This document shows, piece by piece, positions 6,561 through 14,489 of a stretch of 23,119 nucleotides of DNA; within the stretch, counting starts at the first letter, position 1; the number at the start of each line of letters is the position of its first letter. The notes beneath the pieces were generated by a model. It was not told where the DNA came from and made no database searches. It worked only from the letters and a program-made list of their open reading frames with translations. The position numbers were made by a program, and so were the translations under genes. The stretch spans positions 1 through 23,119 of the forward strand of contig CAMJWT010000025.1 of assembly GCA_946409545.1 (NCBI GenBank). The letters are read 5' to 3'. This DNA is from RUG12783 sp946409545. GTDB taxonomy: Bacteria > Bacillota_I > Bacilli_A > RF39 > UBA660.

Positions 6561-7040
6561 ATGAAAAAAAGATTATTAGCAATTTTTGTTATTGCCTTAC
6601 TTTTAGTAACAGGCTGTGGAAAATCAAGTGGTAAAGTATTTAATGAAGGTAACTTTAAGATTACTTTAACAGAAAATTTTGAGAAAAAAAGTTTAGCTAG
6701 TGCAACATATTATTATGAAAATAATAAAGATAATATTGGTGTAACAGTATTATTAGAAACTTATGAAGCTTTAAAAGCTATTAATATTACAAAAGATACT
6801 TCATTAAAAGAATATGCAGACATTATTATTAAACAAATGCCAACAGCAACAATGAAGACTGAAGGTAACTTTATGTATTTCACTTATTCTAAAGCAGTAG
6901 GTGGATCAACATATTTCTATATGCCTACAATGTTTAAAGGAGAGAATGGATTCTATCTACTTAACTTCTTCTGTCTTGAAAAAGATAAAGATGCTAATAT
7001 GGATAAATTTATTTCTTGGGCAAAAACTGTAGAAGTTTAA
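6561..7040 (+). CDS. lipoprotein of unknown function
   Basis: This 159-residue protein begins with a lipoprotein signal peptide (KKR, hydrophobic core, lipobox LVTGC with C19 as the lipidated cysteine). The mature domain of about 140 residues is mixed alpha/beta, with alternating strands such as GNFKITLTENF and NIGVTVLLETYEAL. No catalytic motif or named domain is recognised. It should be anchored on the outer face of the membrane. It follows the GlsB-type gene at 13 bases, has a GGGAG ribosome binding site, and is closed by a strong terminator. The pairing with a GlsB-type protein suggests an envelope stress role, but that is inference. Confidence 0.8.
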   Translation: MKKRLLAIFVIALLLVTGCGKSSGKVFNEGNFKITLTENFEKKSLASATYYYENNKDNIGVTVLLETYEALKAINITKDTSLKEYADIIIKQMPTATMKTEGNFMYFTYSKAVGGSTYFYMPTMFKGENGFYLLNFFCLEKDKDANMDKFISWAKTVEV

Positions 7041-7048
7041 AAAAATAT

Positions 7049-7077
7049 AAAGTAATTGATTTCAATTACTTTTTTTT
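7049..7077 (+). terminator. intrinsic terminator after the lipoprotein
   Basis: Perfect 10-base stem (7049-7058 with 7063-7072), 4-base loop, then a run of eight T (7070-7077). Confidence 0.85.
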
Positions 7078-7118
7078 ATCTTTTTTTCATTTTTTATATA
7101 AAATAAATAGATATATAG

Positions 7119-7124
7119 TATAAT
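7119..7124 (+). promoter_or_regulatory. -10 box for the giant surface protein
   Basis: A consensus TATAAT lies 17 bases before the start codon in a very A/T-rich tract (7081-7130). No convincing -35 or TG extension is seen, so the assignment is tentative. Confidence 0.35.
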
Positions 7125-7141
7125 TATAATTGAGGTAATGT

Positions 7142-10100
7142 ATGAAGAATAAAAAGTATCTATTTTTATTATTGATAATACCAATTCTAGTTATGTTTAT
7201 AAGTAGATCTTTTTCACTTACTTATACACAAGAAATTAAAAGTGTAGAAATACAAAGCAATGATTATAACAATCCTGGTTCATGGCATATTGATAAATCA
7301 GCTGAATGGACAGGATTAGGTAAAGCAAGAGTTACTTTCGACGTAAAATCTGTTCCTAAAGCTAAGGATGAAACTAAATACAAGGATATAATATTTGTTA
7401 TTGATGTTTCTGGTAGTATGAGTGGAAGGAAACTAGATAGAGCAAAACAAGATGCAATTGCTCTTACTGATTATTTATTATCAGATAGCCATAATAGTGT
7501 TGCTTTAATAACCTTTGATTCAACATCAGAGATAATATCAGGTTTTACTAATAATAAAGTTGAAATGGTAAATTATATTACAAATTTAACTGATAAGGGG
7601 AGTACAAATTATAACGCTGGTTTATTAAATGTTGATACTGTAATGGAAAATTATGTTGAAGATGAACACAAGGATTTGATAGTTCTATTTCTTACGGATG
7701 GTTATCCAAATGAAGATAGACCTAATGAAAAAGCAACATATGGACTACTTAAAGATAAATATCCATATATGACAATAAATGGTATTCAATATGAAATGGG
7801 TAAAGATATTATTCAAGATATAGTAGATATATCAGATAATCAGTTTATTGCTGATCAATCAACTTTAAATAATGTTTTATTTGAATCTACAATTTTTCCC
7901 GTCGAGTATGATAGTTTTGTAGTAACAGATTATATAAATGATGAAAATTTTTATATTAATTCTGTAAACGATGTAACGGTATCGTATGGTGAAGTTAGTT
8001 TAGAAGAAGAGAACGGAGTTCAAAAAGTAATATGGAACTTAGGTAATAATTATAAAACTGGTTCAAAAGTTACAATGACTATTGACTTACAACTAAAAGA
8101 GCAATTTTATGAAGCGATTGGATTATATCCTACAAATAAGGGAGAAACAATTGTATCAAAAATGCCAGAAGAAAATGAAAAAACAAAAGTAAGTGAATTA
8201 ACACCAGTTTTAAAGAATGGTTATAATGTAATATATGATCCTAACGCTCCATCTGATTGTAATCTATCAACAATTGATACAGAACCATATATTATTTATC
8301 ATAATGTTACGATGCGAACTGATTCTTTATCATGCCCTGGTTATATTTTTAAAGGGTGGTATATTGATACTAATGATCGTTTTAATATGACGATGATAAA
8401 TGATGAAGTTTTTGTTATGCCAGCACATGACGTGCATATTCGAGGAACATGGACAAAACAGGGATTAGTAAAAGCTGCTGATGGCGAAGTAAAAGTTAAA
8501 ATAAGAGGAACTTTAATGAAACACACTTATGATTCTGCAAAGACTTTCGGTAAAAGCATAAGTAGATCTGATTTTGAAAGCATAATAACAGTTGATAATG
8601 TTGATGTTCCTAATAGTGCTATTGATTGGTGGGATGCATCAGCGGAACAAAATGGTTCCGTATTAGCGTGGTATACCGATACTGATAATAATGGTAAATA
8701 TGAGCTTTATTTAGGATCAGAAGATGGCGTTATAGCAAATCCAGATAGTAGTTATGCTTTTTACTATTTTCGAAATGCTAATTATATTGATTTAGAAAAT
8801 TTTAAAACTTCAAATGTTACAAATATGAATTATATGTTTTCTGGTTACGGGAATAATGTAACTGATCTTACTTTAAATTTAAATGATTTGGATACATCTA
8901 ATGTAACAAGTATGTCGCATATGTTTTCTTCTTTTGGATCTGAATCTAAAACAATTAATTTAAGTATAAGTAACTGGGATACATCCAAAGTAACAGATAT
9001 GTCGTATATGTTTTCTTCTTTGGGGTATAACGCAAAGACACTTGATATAAATATAATAGGTTTGAATAATTCTTTAGTAACAAATATGGATAGTATTTTT
9101 AACAACATAGGATATAAAGCGACAGATGGTACTTTGAATTTAAGTAACTGGAAAAACTTGCGTATGACAAGTTACAATAATATGTTTACTAATTCATTTA
9201 AACATGCTACAAATTCAATTACTTTGAATTTATCTAATTGGAAGAGTCCATATGTAACAGATTTTGGTAAAATGTTTTATGATTTATGTCACTGGGAAGG
9301 TGACTACAATAGTTATTTAGATTCTTATACACATTATGGTGCGAAGAATGTAACAATAAATTTAACAAATTTTGATACCAGCAATGCAAGATACATGAAC
9401 GAAATGTTTAAATATGCTGGTTATAAAGCATCAAATTTTGAAATAATAGGTTTAGAAACTTTTGACACATCGAAGGTTACTAATATGTCTTCCATGTTTA
9501 GCTGGACTGCAAGATCAGTTTCTACAACATTCAGTTTGGATTTGAGTAATTGGAATACATCTAAAGTAACTAATATGTCGCATATGTTTTCAGGTGCTGG
9601 TTGTAATGCATCAGATTGGAATATTGTTAATATTAGTAATTTGGATACATCCAAAGTAACAGATATGAGTTATATGTTTAGTAGTACAGCAAGTAATGTT
9701 ACGCCTTTAAATTTGGATTTGAGTAATTGGAATACATCTAATGTAACAAATATGTCCTATATGTTTTCAGGAACTGCTTACTATTCTAAAACAATTAATT
9801 TAAATTTATCTGGATGGGATACATCAAAAGTAACAAATATGAAAAATATGTTTGGTTCTATGGGGTACTATAATACAACAGAAATAAGTTTAAACCTAAG
9901 TAGTTGGAATACTTCAAATGTTACGACAATGGAAAATATGTTTCTTTCAATTGGCTATAAAACTAAATCATTAAACTTAAATCTTAATAATTGGAATACA
10001 TCAAAAGTAACAAACATGAAAAGTATGTTTGCTAATGCGGGATATAGTGCAACAACGTGGAATATTGAAGGTATAAGTAATTGGAATACTATTAGTGTAA

Positions 10101-11842
10101 CAACAATGGAAAGTATGTTTTCAAAAGCTGGTTATACAACAAAAACATGGAACCTAGGGAACTTAAGTAATTGGAACACATCAAAAGTTACTACCATGGC
10201 GAATATGTTTTCTAGTGCAGGATATAGTGCAACAACGTGGAATATTGGAGATATAAGCGGTTGGAACACATCAAAGGTTACGACTATGTCATGTATGTTT
10301 GCTAATGCTGGATATAAAGCAACAACATGGGATATAGGAAATTTGAATAATTGGGACACATCAAAAGTTACAACAATGACTCAGATGTTCCAATATGCAG
10401 GTTATAATGCTACTACATGGAATATTGGTGAATTAAGTAATTGGAACACATCAAGTGTGACAACGATGGCTCAGATGTTCTATTATGCTGGTTATAAATC
10501 TTCACAATTCAATTTGAATTTAAGTGGATGGGATACATCAAAAGTTACGACTATGGTATTAATGTTTAGTTATGCAGGATATAGTGCAACAACATGGAGT
10601 ATTGGAGATATAAGTAGTTGGAATACATCAAAAGTTACGACTATGGCATCAATGTTCTATTATGCAGGATATAAAGCGACAACGTGGAATCTAGGAAATT
10701 TAAATAGTTGGAATACATCAAAAGTTACGACTATGGCATCAATGTTTAGTTATGCAGGATATAGTGCAACAACATGGAATATAGGAAATTTAAGTAGTTG
10801 GAATATATCAAATGTAACAAATTTGTCATCTATGTTTTATTACGCTGCTTATAAATCTTCGGAATTTAATTTGAATTTAAGTGGATGGGATACATCAAAA
10901 GTTACAACTATGTCCATGATGTTTTGCGAATCTGGATATAGTGCAACAACATGGAATATAGGAGATTTAAGTGGATGGAATACATCAAATGTCACAACTA
11001 TTGCGGCTATGTTTTATTACGCAGGGGCTAATGCTACAACATGGAATATAGGAAATCTAGACAATTGGAATATATCAAAGGTAACGTCAACTTCTTCGTT
11101 ATTTGCTCGAGCTGGACAAAAGGCTGAAGTATGGAATGTTGGAAATTTAAACAGATGGGATACATCTAAAGTAACTGATATGGCACATATGTTCTCTTAT
11201 GCAGGATACAGTTCAACGTCATGGAGTGTTGGAAATTTAAGTGAATGGAACACGTCAAATGTAAAGTATATGACAGGAATGTTTGGTAATTCTGGTTATG
11301 TTTCATCAACGTATACATTGAATTTAACGAATTGGGATACAACAAATGTAACAAATATGTCAGAAATGTTTGATCATGCAGGATATAGTGCCACAACATG
11401 GAATATTGGTAATCTAAGTAATTGGAATACCGCTAAAGTAACTAATATGACTAAAATGTTTAATTATGCAGGATACAACTCAACAACATGGGGTATAGGA
11501 ACATTAACAAATTGGGACACATCAAAAGTAACTGAAGCAAATAGTATGTTTGAAAATGCAGGCCATAATGCGACAACTTGGAATGATATGGGTACATTAA
11601 ATCTTTATGCTGGTAAATTTTCAAGAATGTTTTATGATTGTAGTGGTGCTAAATTGATTTTAAATATGTATGTTAATACATCAAATTCATCGTATTACGC
11701 TGATATTTTCAAAAACGCTGCTACAACTGAAGGTTCAGAAATAATTGTTAATTATTCAAGTAACGCAGCTAGTTATGTAGATACATATATTGCAACTAAA
11801 TCAAGTAATTCTAATGTAGTTAAAGGTGAACAATTAGATTAA
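7142..11842 (+). CDS. giant surface protein: vWA + InlB-B repeat + ~31 BspA (DUF285) repeats
   Basis: This is a 1566-residue secreted or membrane-anchored protein. Residues 1-27 are a signal peptide or uncleaved signal anchor. Residues ~80-250 are a von Willebrand A domain with an intact metal site: D88-x-S90-x-S92, T155 and D186. Residues ~360-437 resemble one InlB-B (Listeria-Bacteroides) repeat ending in GYIFKGWYI and HIRGTWT. A cap segment (VLAWYTDTDNNGKYEL) leads into about 31 BspA-like repeats of 29-30 residues, consensus NWNTSKVTxMxxMFxxAGY, from ~545 to ~1483, then two degenerate units. Neither LPXTG nor a C-terminal membrane segment is present, so anchoring would depend on the N-terminus. 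GAGG lies six bases before ATG 7142; an out-of-frame ATG at 7138 ends after four codons. BspA-type proteins are adhesins in oral and gut bacteria, so a role in host or matrix binding is inferred. Confidence 0.93.
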   Translation: MKNKKYLFLLLIIPILVMFISRSFSLTYTQEIKSVEIQSNDYNNPGSWHIDKSAEWTGLGKARVTFDVKSVPKAKDETKYKDIIFVIDVSGSMSGRKLDRAKQDAIALTDYLLSDSHNSVALITFDSTSEIISGFTNNKVEMVNYITNLTDKGSTNYNAGLLNVDTVMENYVEDEHKDLIVLFLTDGYPNEDRPNEKATYGLLKDKYPYMTINGIQYEMGKDIIQDIVDISDNQFIADQSTLNNVLFESTIFPVEYDSFVVTDYINDENFYINSVNDVTVSYGEVSLEEENGVQKVIWNLGNNYKTGSKVTMTIDLQLKEQFYEAIGLYPTNKGETIVSKMPEENEKTKVSELTPVLKNGYNVIYDPNAPSDCNLSTIDTEPYIIYHNVTMRTDSLSCPGYIFKGWYIDTNDRFNMTMINDEVFVMPAHDVHIRGTWTKQGLVKAADGEVKVKIRGTLMKHTYDSAKTFGKSISRSDFESIITVDNVDVPNSAIDWWDASAEQNGSVLAWYTDTDNNGKYELYLGSEDGVIANPDSSYAFYYFRNANYIDLENFKTSNVTNMNYMFSGYGNNVTDLTLNLNDLDTSNVTSMSHMFSSFGSESKTINLSISNWDTSKVTDMSYMFSSLGYNAKTLDINIIGLNNSLVTNMDSIFNNIGYKATDGTLNLSNWKNLRMTSYNNMFTNSFKHATNSITLNLSNWKSPYVTDFGKMFYDLCHWEGDYNSYLDSYTHYGAKNVTINLTNFDTSNARYMNEMFKYAGYKASNFEIIGLETFDTSKVTNMSSMFSWTARSVSTTFSLDLSNWNTSKVTNMSHMFSGAGCNASDWNIVNISNLDTSKVTDMSYMFSSTASNVTPLNLDLSNWNTSNVTNMSYMFSGTAYYSKTINLNLSGWDTSKVTNMKNMFGSMGYYNTTEISLNLSSWNTSNVTTMENMFLSIGYKTKSLNLNLNNWNTSKVTNMKSMFANAGYSATTWNIEGISNWNTISVTTMESMFSKAGYTTKTWNLGNLSNWNTSKVTTMANMFSSAGYSATTWNIGDISGWNTSKVTTMSCMFANAGYKATTWDIGNLNNWDTSKVTTMTQMFQYAGYNATTWNIGELSNWNTSSVTTMAQMFYYAGYKSSQFNLNLSGWDTSKVTTMVLMFSYAGYSATTWSIGDISSWNTSKVTTMASMFYYAGYKATTWNLGNLNSWNTSKVTTMASMFSYAGYSATTWNIGNLSSWNISNVTNLSSMFYYAAYKSSEFNLNLSGWDTSKVTTMSMMFCESGYSATTWNIGDLSGWNTSNVTTIAAMFYYAGANATTWNIGNLDNWNISKVTSTSSLFARAGQKAEVWNVGNLNRWDTSKVTDMAHMFSYAGYSSTSWSVGNLSEWNTSNVKYMTGMFGNSGYVSSTYTLNLTNWDTTNVTNMSEMFDHAGYSATTWNIGNLSNWNTAKVTNMTKMFNYAGYNSTTWGIGTLTNWDTSKVTEANSMFENAGHNATTWNDMGTLNLYAGKFSRMFYDCSGAKLILNMYVNTSNSSYYADIFKNAATTEGSEIIVNYSSNAASYVDTYIATKSSNSNVVKGEQLD
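8779..11590 (+). repeat. tandem 87-90 bp BspA-repeat coding tract
   Basis: About 31 head-to-tail coding repeats of 87 or 90 bases. Two sub-types differ by one codon: a 30-residue type ending in TTWNIGNLS and a 29-residue type ending in INLNLS. Early units (4 to 7, about 9060-9460) are the most diverged, and unit 6 carries an insertion of about 15 residues. Units from about 10010 to 11060 are the most uniform. Confidence 0.9.
10531..10800 (+). repeat. three near-identical 90-bp repeat units
   Basis: Units 10531-10620, 10621-10710 and 10711-10800 stand out. By direct comparison the first and third differ at 7 of 90 bases and the second and third at 9 of 90. Exact shared blocks are 38 bases (10561-10598 and 10741-10778) and 42 bases (10615-10656 and 10705-10746). 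This indicates recent duplication or gene conversion. Confidence 0.85.
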
Positions 11843-11848
11843 TAAATA

Positions 11849-11877
11849 AAACTGTTGATTTATTTCAACAGTTTTTT
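11849..11877 (+). terminator. intrinsic terminator of the giant surface protein gene
   Basis: Perfect 10-base stem (11849-11858 with 11865-11874), 6-base loop, then six T (11872-11877), seven bases after the stop codon. Confidence 0.85.
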
Positions 11878-11878
11878 A

Positions 11879-11887
11879 TGTTATATT
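11879..11887 (+). promoter_or_regulatory. extended -10 promoter for the methyltransferase unit
   Basis: TGT followed by TATATT (11879-11887) sits one base after the terminator T-run. The ribosome binding site GGAGG (11896-11900) and ATG 11907 follow, so the leader is only about 13 bases. No -35 is recognised. Confidence 0.5.
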
Positions 11888-11906
11888 AAATTTATGGAGG
11901 TAATGT

Positions 11907-12572
11907 ATGGTTAAATCACAAGGTTGGGATTGGAAAGTAGTTAAAGGGGATTTTCGTGATGTATGGAAAAATCCTAGTATGGAGTCTTATTATTTATTAA
12001 ATAGATGGTTAAGTGACAATAAAAAAGACTTTTTAGATTTAGGATGTGGTCTTGGTAGACATTCTATTCTTTTTGGTAAAAATAATTTTAATGTATATGC
12101 TTTTGATATATCAAGTGAAGCGATTAATAAAACAAAAGAGTGGGCAGAAGAAGAAAATCTTAATTTTGATTATCAAGTAGGAGATATGCTATCTCTTCCA
12201 TATAGTGATTCTAGTATGGATTGTATCTTATGTCGTAATGTTATTAATCATACGGATACTAATGGTGTTAAAAAAGTTATTAGTGAATTATATCGTGTAT
12301 TAAGAAATAATGGTGAATGTTATTTAACTTTATGTTCTAAAGAAACATGGGGTTTTAAACAAGATTGGCCAAAAGTTGATGAGAATACAACTTTAAAGAT
12401 GGTTGAAGGTCCTGAATATAAAGTGCCTCATTTCTATGCAGATTATGATTTAATTAAAGAGTTATTTAAAGACTTTGAAATAATTAAAGTTCTCCATGTT
12501 GGTAACTTTTATGAACATGATGATGGTGTTAATACGTCATATCATTATCATATTTTAATTAGAAAGGCTTAA
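11907..12572 (+). CDS. class I SAM-dependent methyltransferase
   Basis: This 221-residue soluble methyltransferase of the Methyltransf_11/25 type has the SAM-binding motif I DLGCGLG at 44-50. An acidic residue at the end of beta 2 (NVYAFDIS) and GDMLSLPY (motif II) follow, then the VLRNNGECYLTL strand near residue 135. The substrate is not evident; relatives methylate quinones, small metabolites or thiols such as tellurite. A GGAGG ribosome binding site lies six bases before the ATG. An out-of-frame ATG at 11903 opens a three-codon frame, as at the start of the giant gene. It heads a unit with the HD hydrolase one base downstream. Confidence 0.88.
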   Translation: MVKSQGWDWKVVKGDFRDVWKNPSMESYYLLNRWLSDNKKDFLDLGCGLGRHSILFGKNNFNVYAFDISSEAINKTKEWAEEENLNFDYQVGDMLSLPYSDSSMDCILCRNVINHTDTNGVKKVISELYRVLRNNGECYLTLCSKETWGFKQDWPKVDENTTLKMVEGPEYKVPHFYADYDLIKELFKDFEIIKVLHVGNFYEHDDGVNTSYHYHILIRKA

Positions 12573-12573
12573 A

Positions 12574-13518
12574 ATGAAATTATTTTTTACAAATGAAGAT
12601 TATTATTATAAAGCAATGTTAATTTTAAATAGTGAACCTAAAACTAGTTTAAGCCGTGTTGATGCTTTTATCTTACTTATAAGTAATTTACCTTTTGGGG
12701 ACTTAGAAAACTTATGTATCGAACTAGGTAGATTCTATAATATAAGTAAGGAAGATGCTTATAAATTATTACAAACTGGTAAAATTAAAGATAATATATT
12801 AGATTTTGCTTTTAATATTATAGATTCTGGTTCTTACTTAGGAAATAAAATAATTAATAATATTAATACTAGTAGTTGGTTAAGTCATTCTTTATATGAA
12901 GCAAGATTATGTGAGATACTTGCTTCTAAATTAAATCTCGATAAAGATACAGCTTTCAATTTTGGTCTATTACATGATTATGGTCGAAAGTATGCTCATG
13001 ATTTTAGTCATGTTATTAAAGGTTTTGAAAAGTTAGTTGATATGGGCTTAAAAGAGTCCCGTGCTTGTCTTACACATTCTTTTATCAATGATGGAAGATT
13101 TAATAATAATGAAATTCCTGATGTTGAAATTAAATATGTTAATGATAAAGAACATTTTGAAAGAGAGTATGATAATCTATCTAAAATTTTAAGAAATTAT
13201 TCAACTAGTGATTATGATCGTATATTAAATATTGCTGATTTGATGGCAAGTGATCGTGGTATCTTATCACCAATTGAAAGACTTCGTGATATTTTGTCTC
13301 GTCGAGGTGAACTTGATAAATCACCAAATAGAATTCATTTCTTAACAAGTTTTTATAATTTATTATTATGGTATTTAAAAAAGATTAATTATGATATTTC
13401 TCTTAATTATTTAGATTATAAAGAATTAAGTTTAGATGATATTTATAAATATCTTGATAATATATCTGGTGTTTTTTATAAAGCTGTTATTGGTGGAGAG
13501 AAGAAATGGATAAAATAG
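12574..13518 (+). CDS. HD-domain phosphohydrolase-like protein
   Basis: This is a 314-residue soluble protein with an HD-type metal-binding signature in the middle: H105 (SHSLYEA), the adjacent pair H134-D135 (LLHDYGRK) and D222 (IADLMASDRG). The helical region before the HD domain (residues 1-95) is not recognised. HD proteins hydrolyse phosphate esters of nucleotides. The spacing is reminiscent of YqeK-type Ap4A hydrolases, but I would not assign that activity. It starts one base after the methyltransferase stop. Its last 13 bases overlap the HAM1-like gene, so the two products are made in linked amounts, which fits a nucleotide-related function. Confidence 0.78.
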   Translation: MKLFFTNEDYYYKAMLILNSEPKTSLSRVDAFILLISNLPFGDLENLCIELGRFYNISKEDAYKLLQTGKIKDNILDFAFNIIDSGSYLGNKIINNINTSSWLSHSLYEARLCEILASKLNLDKDTAFNFGLLHDYGRKYAHDFSHVIKGFEKLVDMGLKESRACLTHSFINDGRFNNNEIPDVEIKYVNDKEHFEREYDNLSKILRNYSTSDYDRILNIADLMASDRGILSPIERLRDILSRRGELDKSPNRIHFLTSFYNLLLWYLKKINYDISLNYLDYKELSLDDIYKYLDNISGVFYKAVIGGEKKWIK

Positions 13519-14075
13519 TTTTTGTTACTCATAATAAAGGTAAGGTTGAAACTGCTAAAGAAAAATTTAAAGATGTTAACTTTGTAACTTATGATTATGA
13601 ACTATCAGAACCACGTAGTGATGATATTAGTTTAATTTCAAAAGTTAAAGTAATGGAAGCTTATGAAATTGTTAAATGTCCATGTATATCGATGGATTCT
13701 GGTTTTATTATTGATAGTTTGAATGGTTTTCCAAAAGCTTTTGTTAATTTTGCCCTTGATACTATTGGTATTACTGGTATCTTAAAATTAATGAAAGGTA
13801 AGAAAAATCGTAAATGTCGTTTTACGGAATGTTTATCATATTATGATGGTGTTAACTTACATCAATTTTATGGTTCTCATGAAGGTCATCTTGCAACAAG
13901 TATAAGGGGAAATGACACTGATAAGAAATGGTCAAGTTTATGGTATATCTTTATGCCATATGGTTATAAAAAGACTTTAGCTGAAATGAGTGATTTTGAA
14001 AGATTAAATAGAAAACCATATAAATCTATTAGTTCTTTTGATAAATTTTGTGAATGGTATAAGGAGGTCAAATGA
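13506..14075 (+). CDS. divergent HAM1/RdgB-type nucleoside triphosphatase
   Basis: This 189-residue protein has the fold signature of the Ham1/RdgB family (house-cleaning pyrophosphatases for ITP/XTP). THNKGK at 8-13 matches the N-terminal phosphate loop, and SMDSGFIIDSLNGFPKAF, with D64, matches the DDSGL region. It departs from the standard enzyme: the first Asp of DDSG is Met, the GFGYDP loop is replaced by WSSLWYIFMP, and the C-terminal SHR motif is not seen. Specificity may therefore differ from that of RdgB. A GGTGGAG ribosome binding site lies in the tail of the HD gene, which it overlaps by 13 bases. It overlaps the desulfoferrodoxin gene by four bases (ATGA). Confidence 0.75.
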   Translation: MDKIVFVTHNKGKVETAKEKFKDVNFVTYDYELSEPRSDDISLISKVKVMEAYEIVKCPCISMDSGFIIDSLNGFPKAFVNFALDTIGITGILKLMKGKKNRKCRFTECLSYYDGVNLHQFYGSHEGHLATSIRGNDTDKKWSSLWYIFMPYGYKKTLAEMSDFERLNRKPYKSISSFDKFCEWYKEVK

Positions 14076-14437
14076 AATTTTATCGTTGTTTAAAATGTGG
14101 AAAAGTAATTCATGTACTTAATGATGGTGCGGATAATATTTGTTGTGGTACTAATATGTTAGAAATTAAAGATCACGATAAAGATGCTAGTTTAGAAAAA
14201 CATGTGCCAATCTATGAAGTAGATGGTAATTCTATTAAAGTTACTGTTGGCGAAATGATTCATCCAATGGATGTAGATCATTATATTATGTGGATTATGA
14301 TTGGTAATGAAAAAAGTGAATATTTTTATTACTTAGTACCAGGTGAAGTACCTATTGTTACATTACCTTATATTCCAAATGCAACTATATATTCATATTG
14401 TAATAAACATGGATTATTTAGTGTCAAAATAAATTAA
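14072..14437 (+). CDS. dfx: desulfoferrodoxin (superoxide reductase, 2Fe type)
   Basis: This 121-residue enzyme reduces superoxide to hydrogen peroxide without making oxygen, a defence typical of anaerobes. Both iron centres are complete. Centre I (rubredoxin-like) has C6, C9, C24 and C25 (CLKC and CCG). Centre II has E42 and H44 in EKHVP, H64 and H70 in HPMDVDHYI, and C110 and H113 in YCNKHGL. The length matches the family. It needs a reductant such as rubredoxin, and none is encoded nearby. An AAGGAGG ribosome binding site and an ATGA overlap with the preceding gene show it is the last gene of the unit; a terminator begins within the stop codon. Confidence 0.95.
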   Translation: MKFYRCLKCGKVIHVLNDGADNICCGTNMLEIKDHDKDASLEKHVPIYEVDGNSIKVTVGEMIHPMDVDHYIMWIMIGNEKSEYFYYLVPGEVPIVTLPYIPNATIYSYCNKHGLFSVKIN

Positions 14438-14462
14438 GAAATAGTTATCTATTTCTTTTTTT
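14436..14462 (+). terminator. intrinsic terminator after dfx
   Basis: Perfect 9-base stem (14436-14444 with 14449-14457), loop TTAT, then seven T (14456-14462). The first two stem bases belong to the dfx stop codon. Confidence 0.85.
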
Positions 14463-14463
14463 A

Positions 14464-14472
14464 TGTTATAAT
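14464..14472 (+). promoter_or_regulatory. extended -10 promoter for the YbaK unit
   Basis: TGT followed by a perfect TATAAT (14464-14472), one base after the terminator T-run. GAGGATAGG and ATG 14490 follow, giving a leader of about 11 bases. The -35 region is occupied by the terminator hairpin and shows no consensus. Confidence 0.6.
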
Positions 14473-14489
14473 CATTTTGAGGATAGGTT

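Noticed and set aside
6259..6582. Minus-strand 107-codon frame opposite the GlsB-type gene
   Set aside because: It lies across a well-supported plus-strand gene, shows no ribosome binding site, and its residue mix is that of an antisense frame.
8341..11399. Minus-strand open frames of 61-87 codons inside the giant surface protein gene (for example 8845-9108, 9421-9654, 10132-10359, 11166-11399)
   Set aside because: They are antisense shadows of the BspA repeats, have no ribosome binding sites, and recur with the repeat period.
8779..11590. CRISPR-like or satellite array because of the regular 87-90 bp spacing
   Set aside because: There are no constant repeat/variable spacer blocks. The period is a whole number of codons and the frame encodes an excellent BspA repeat protein.
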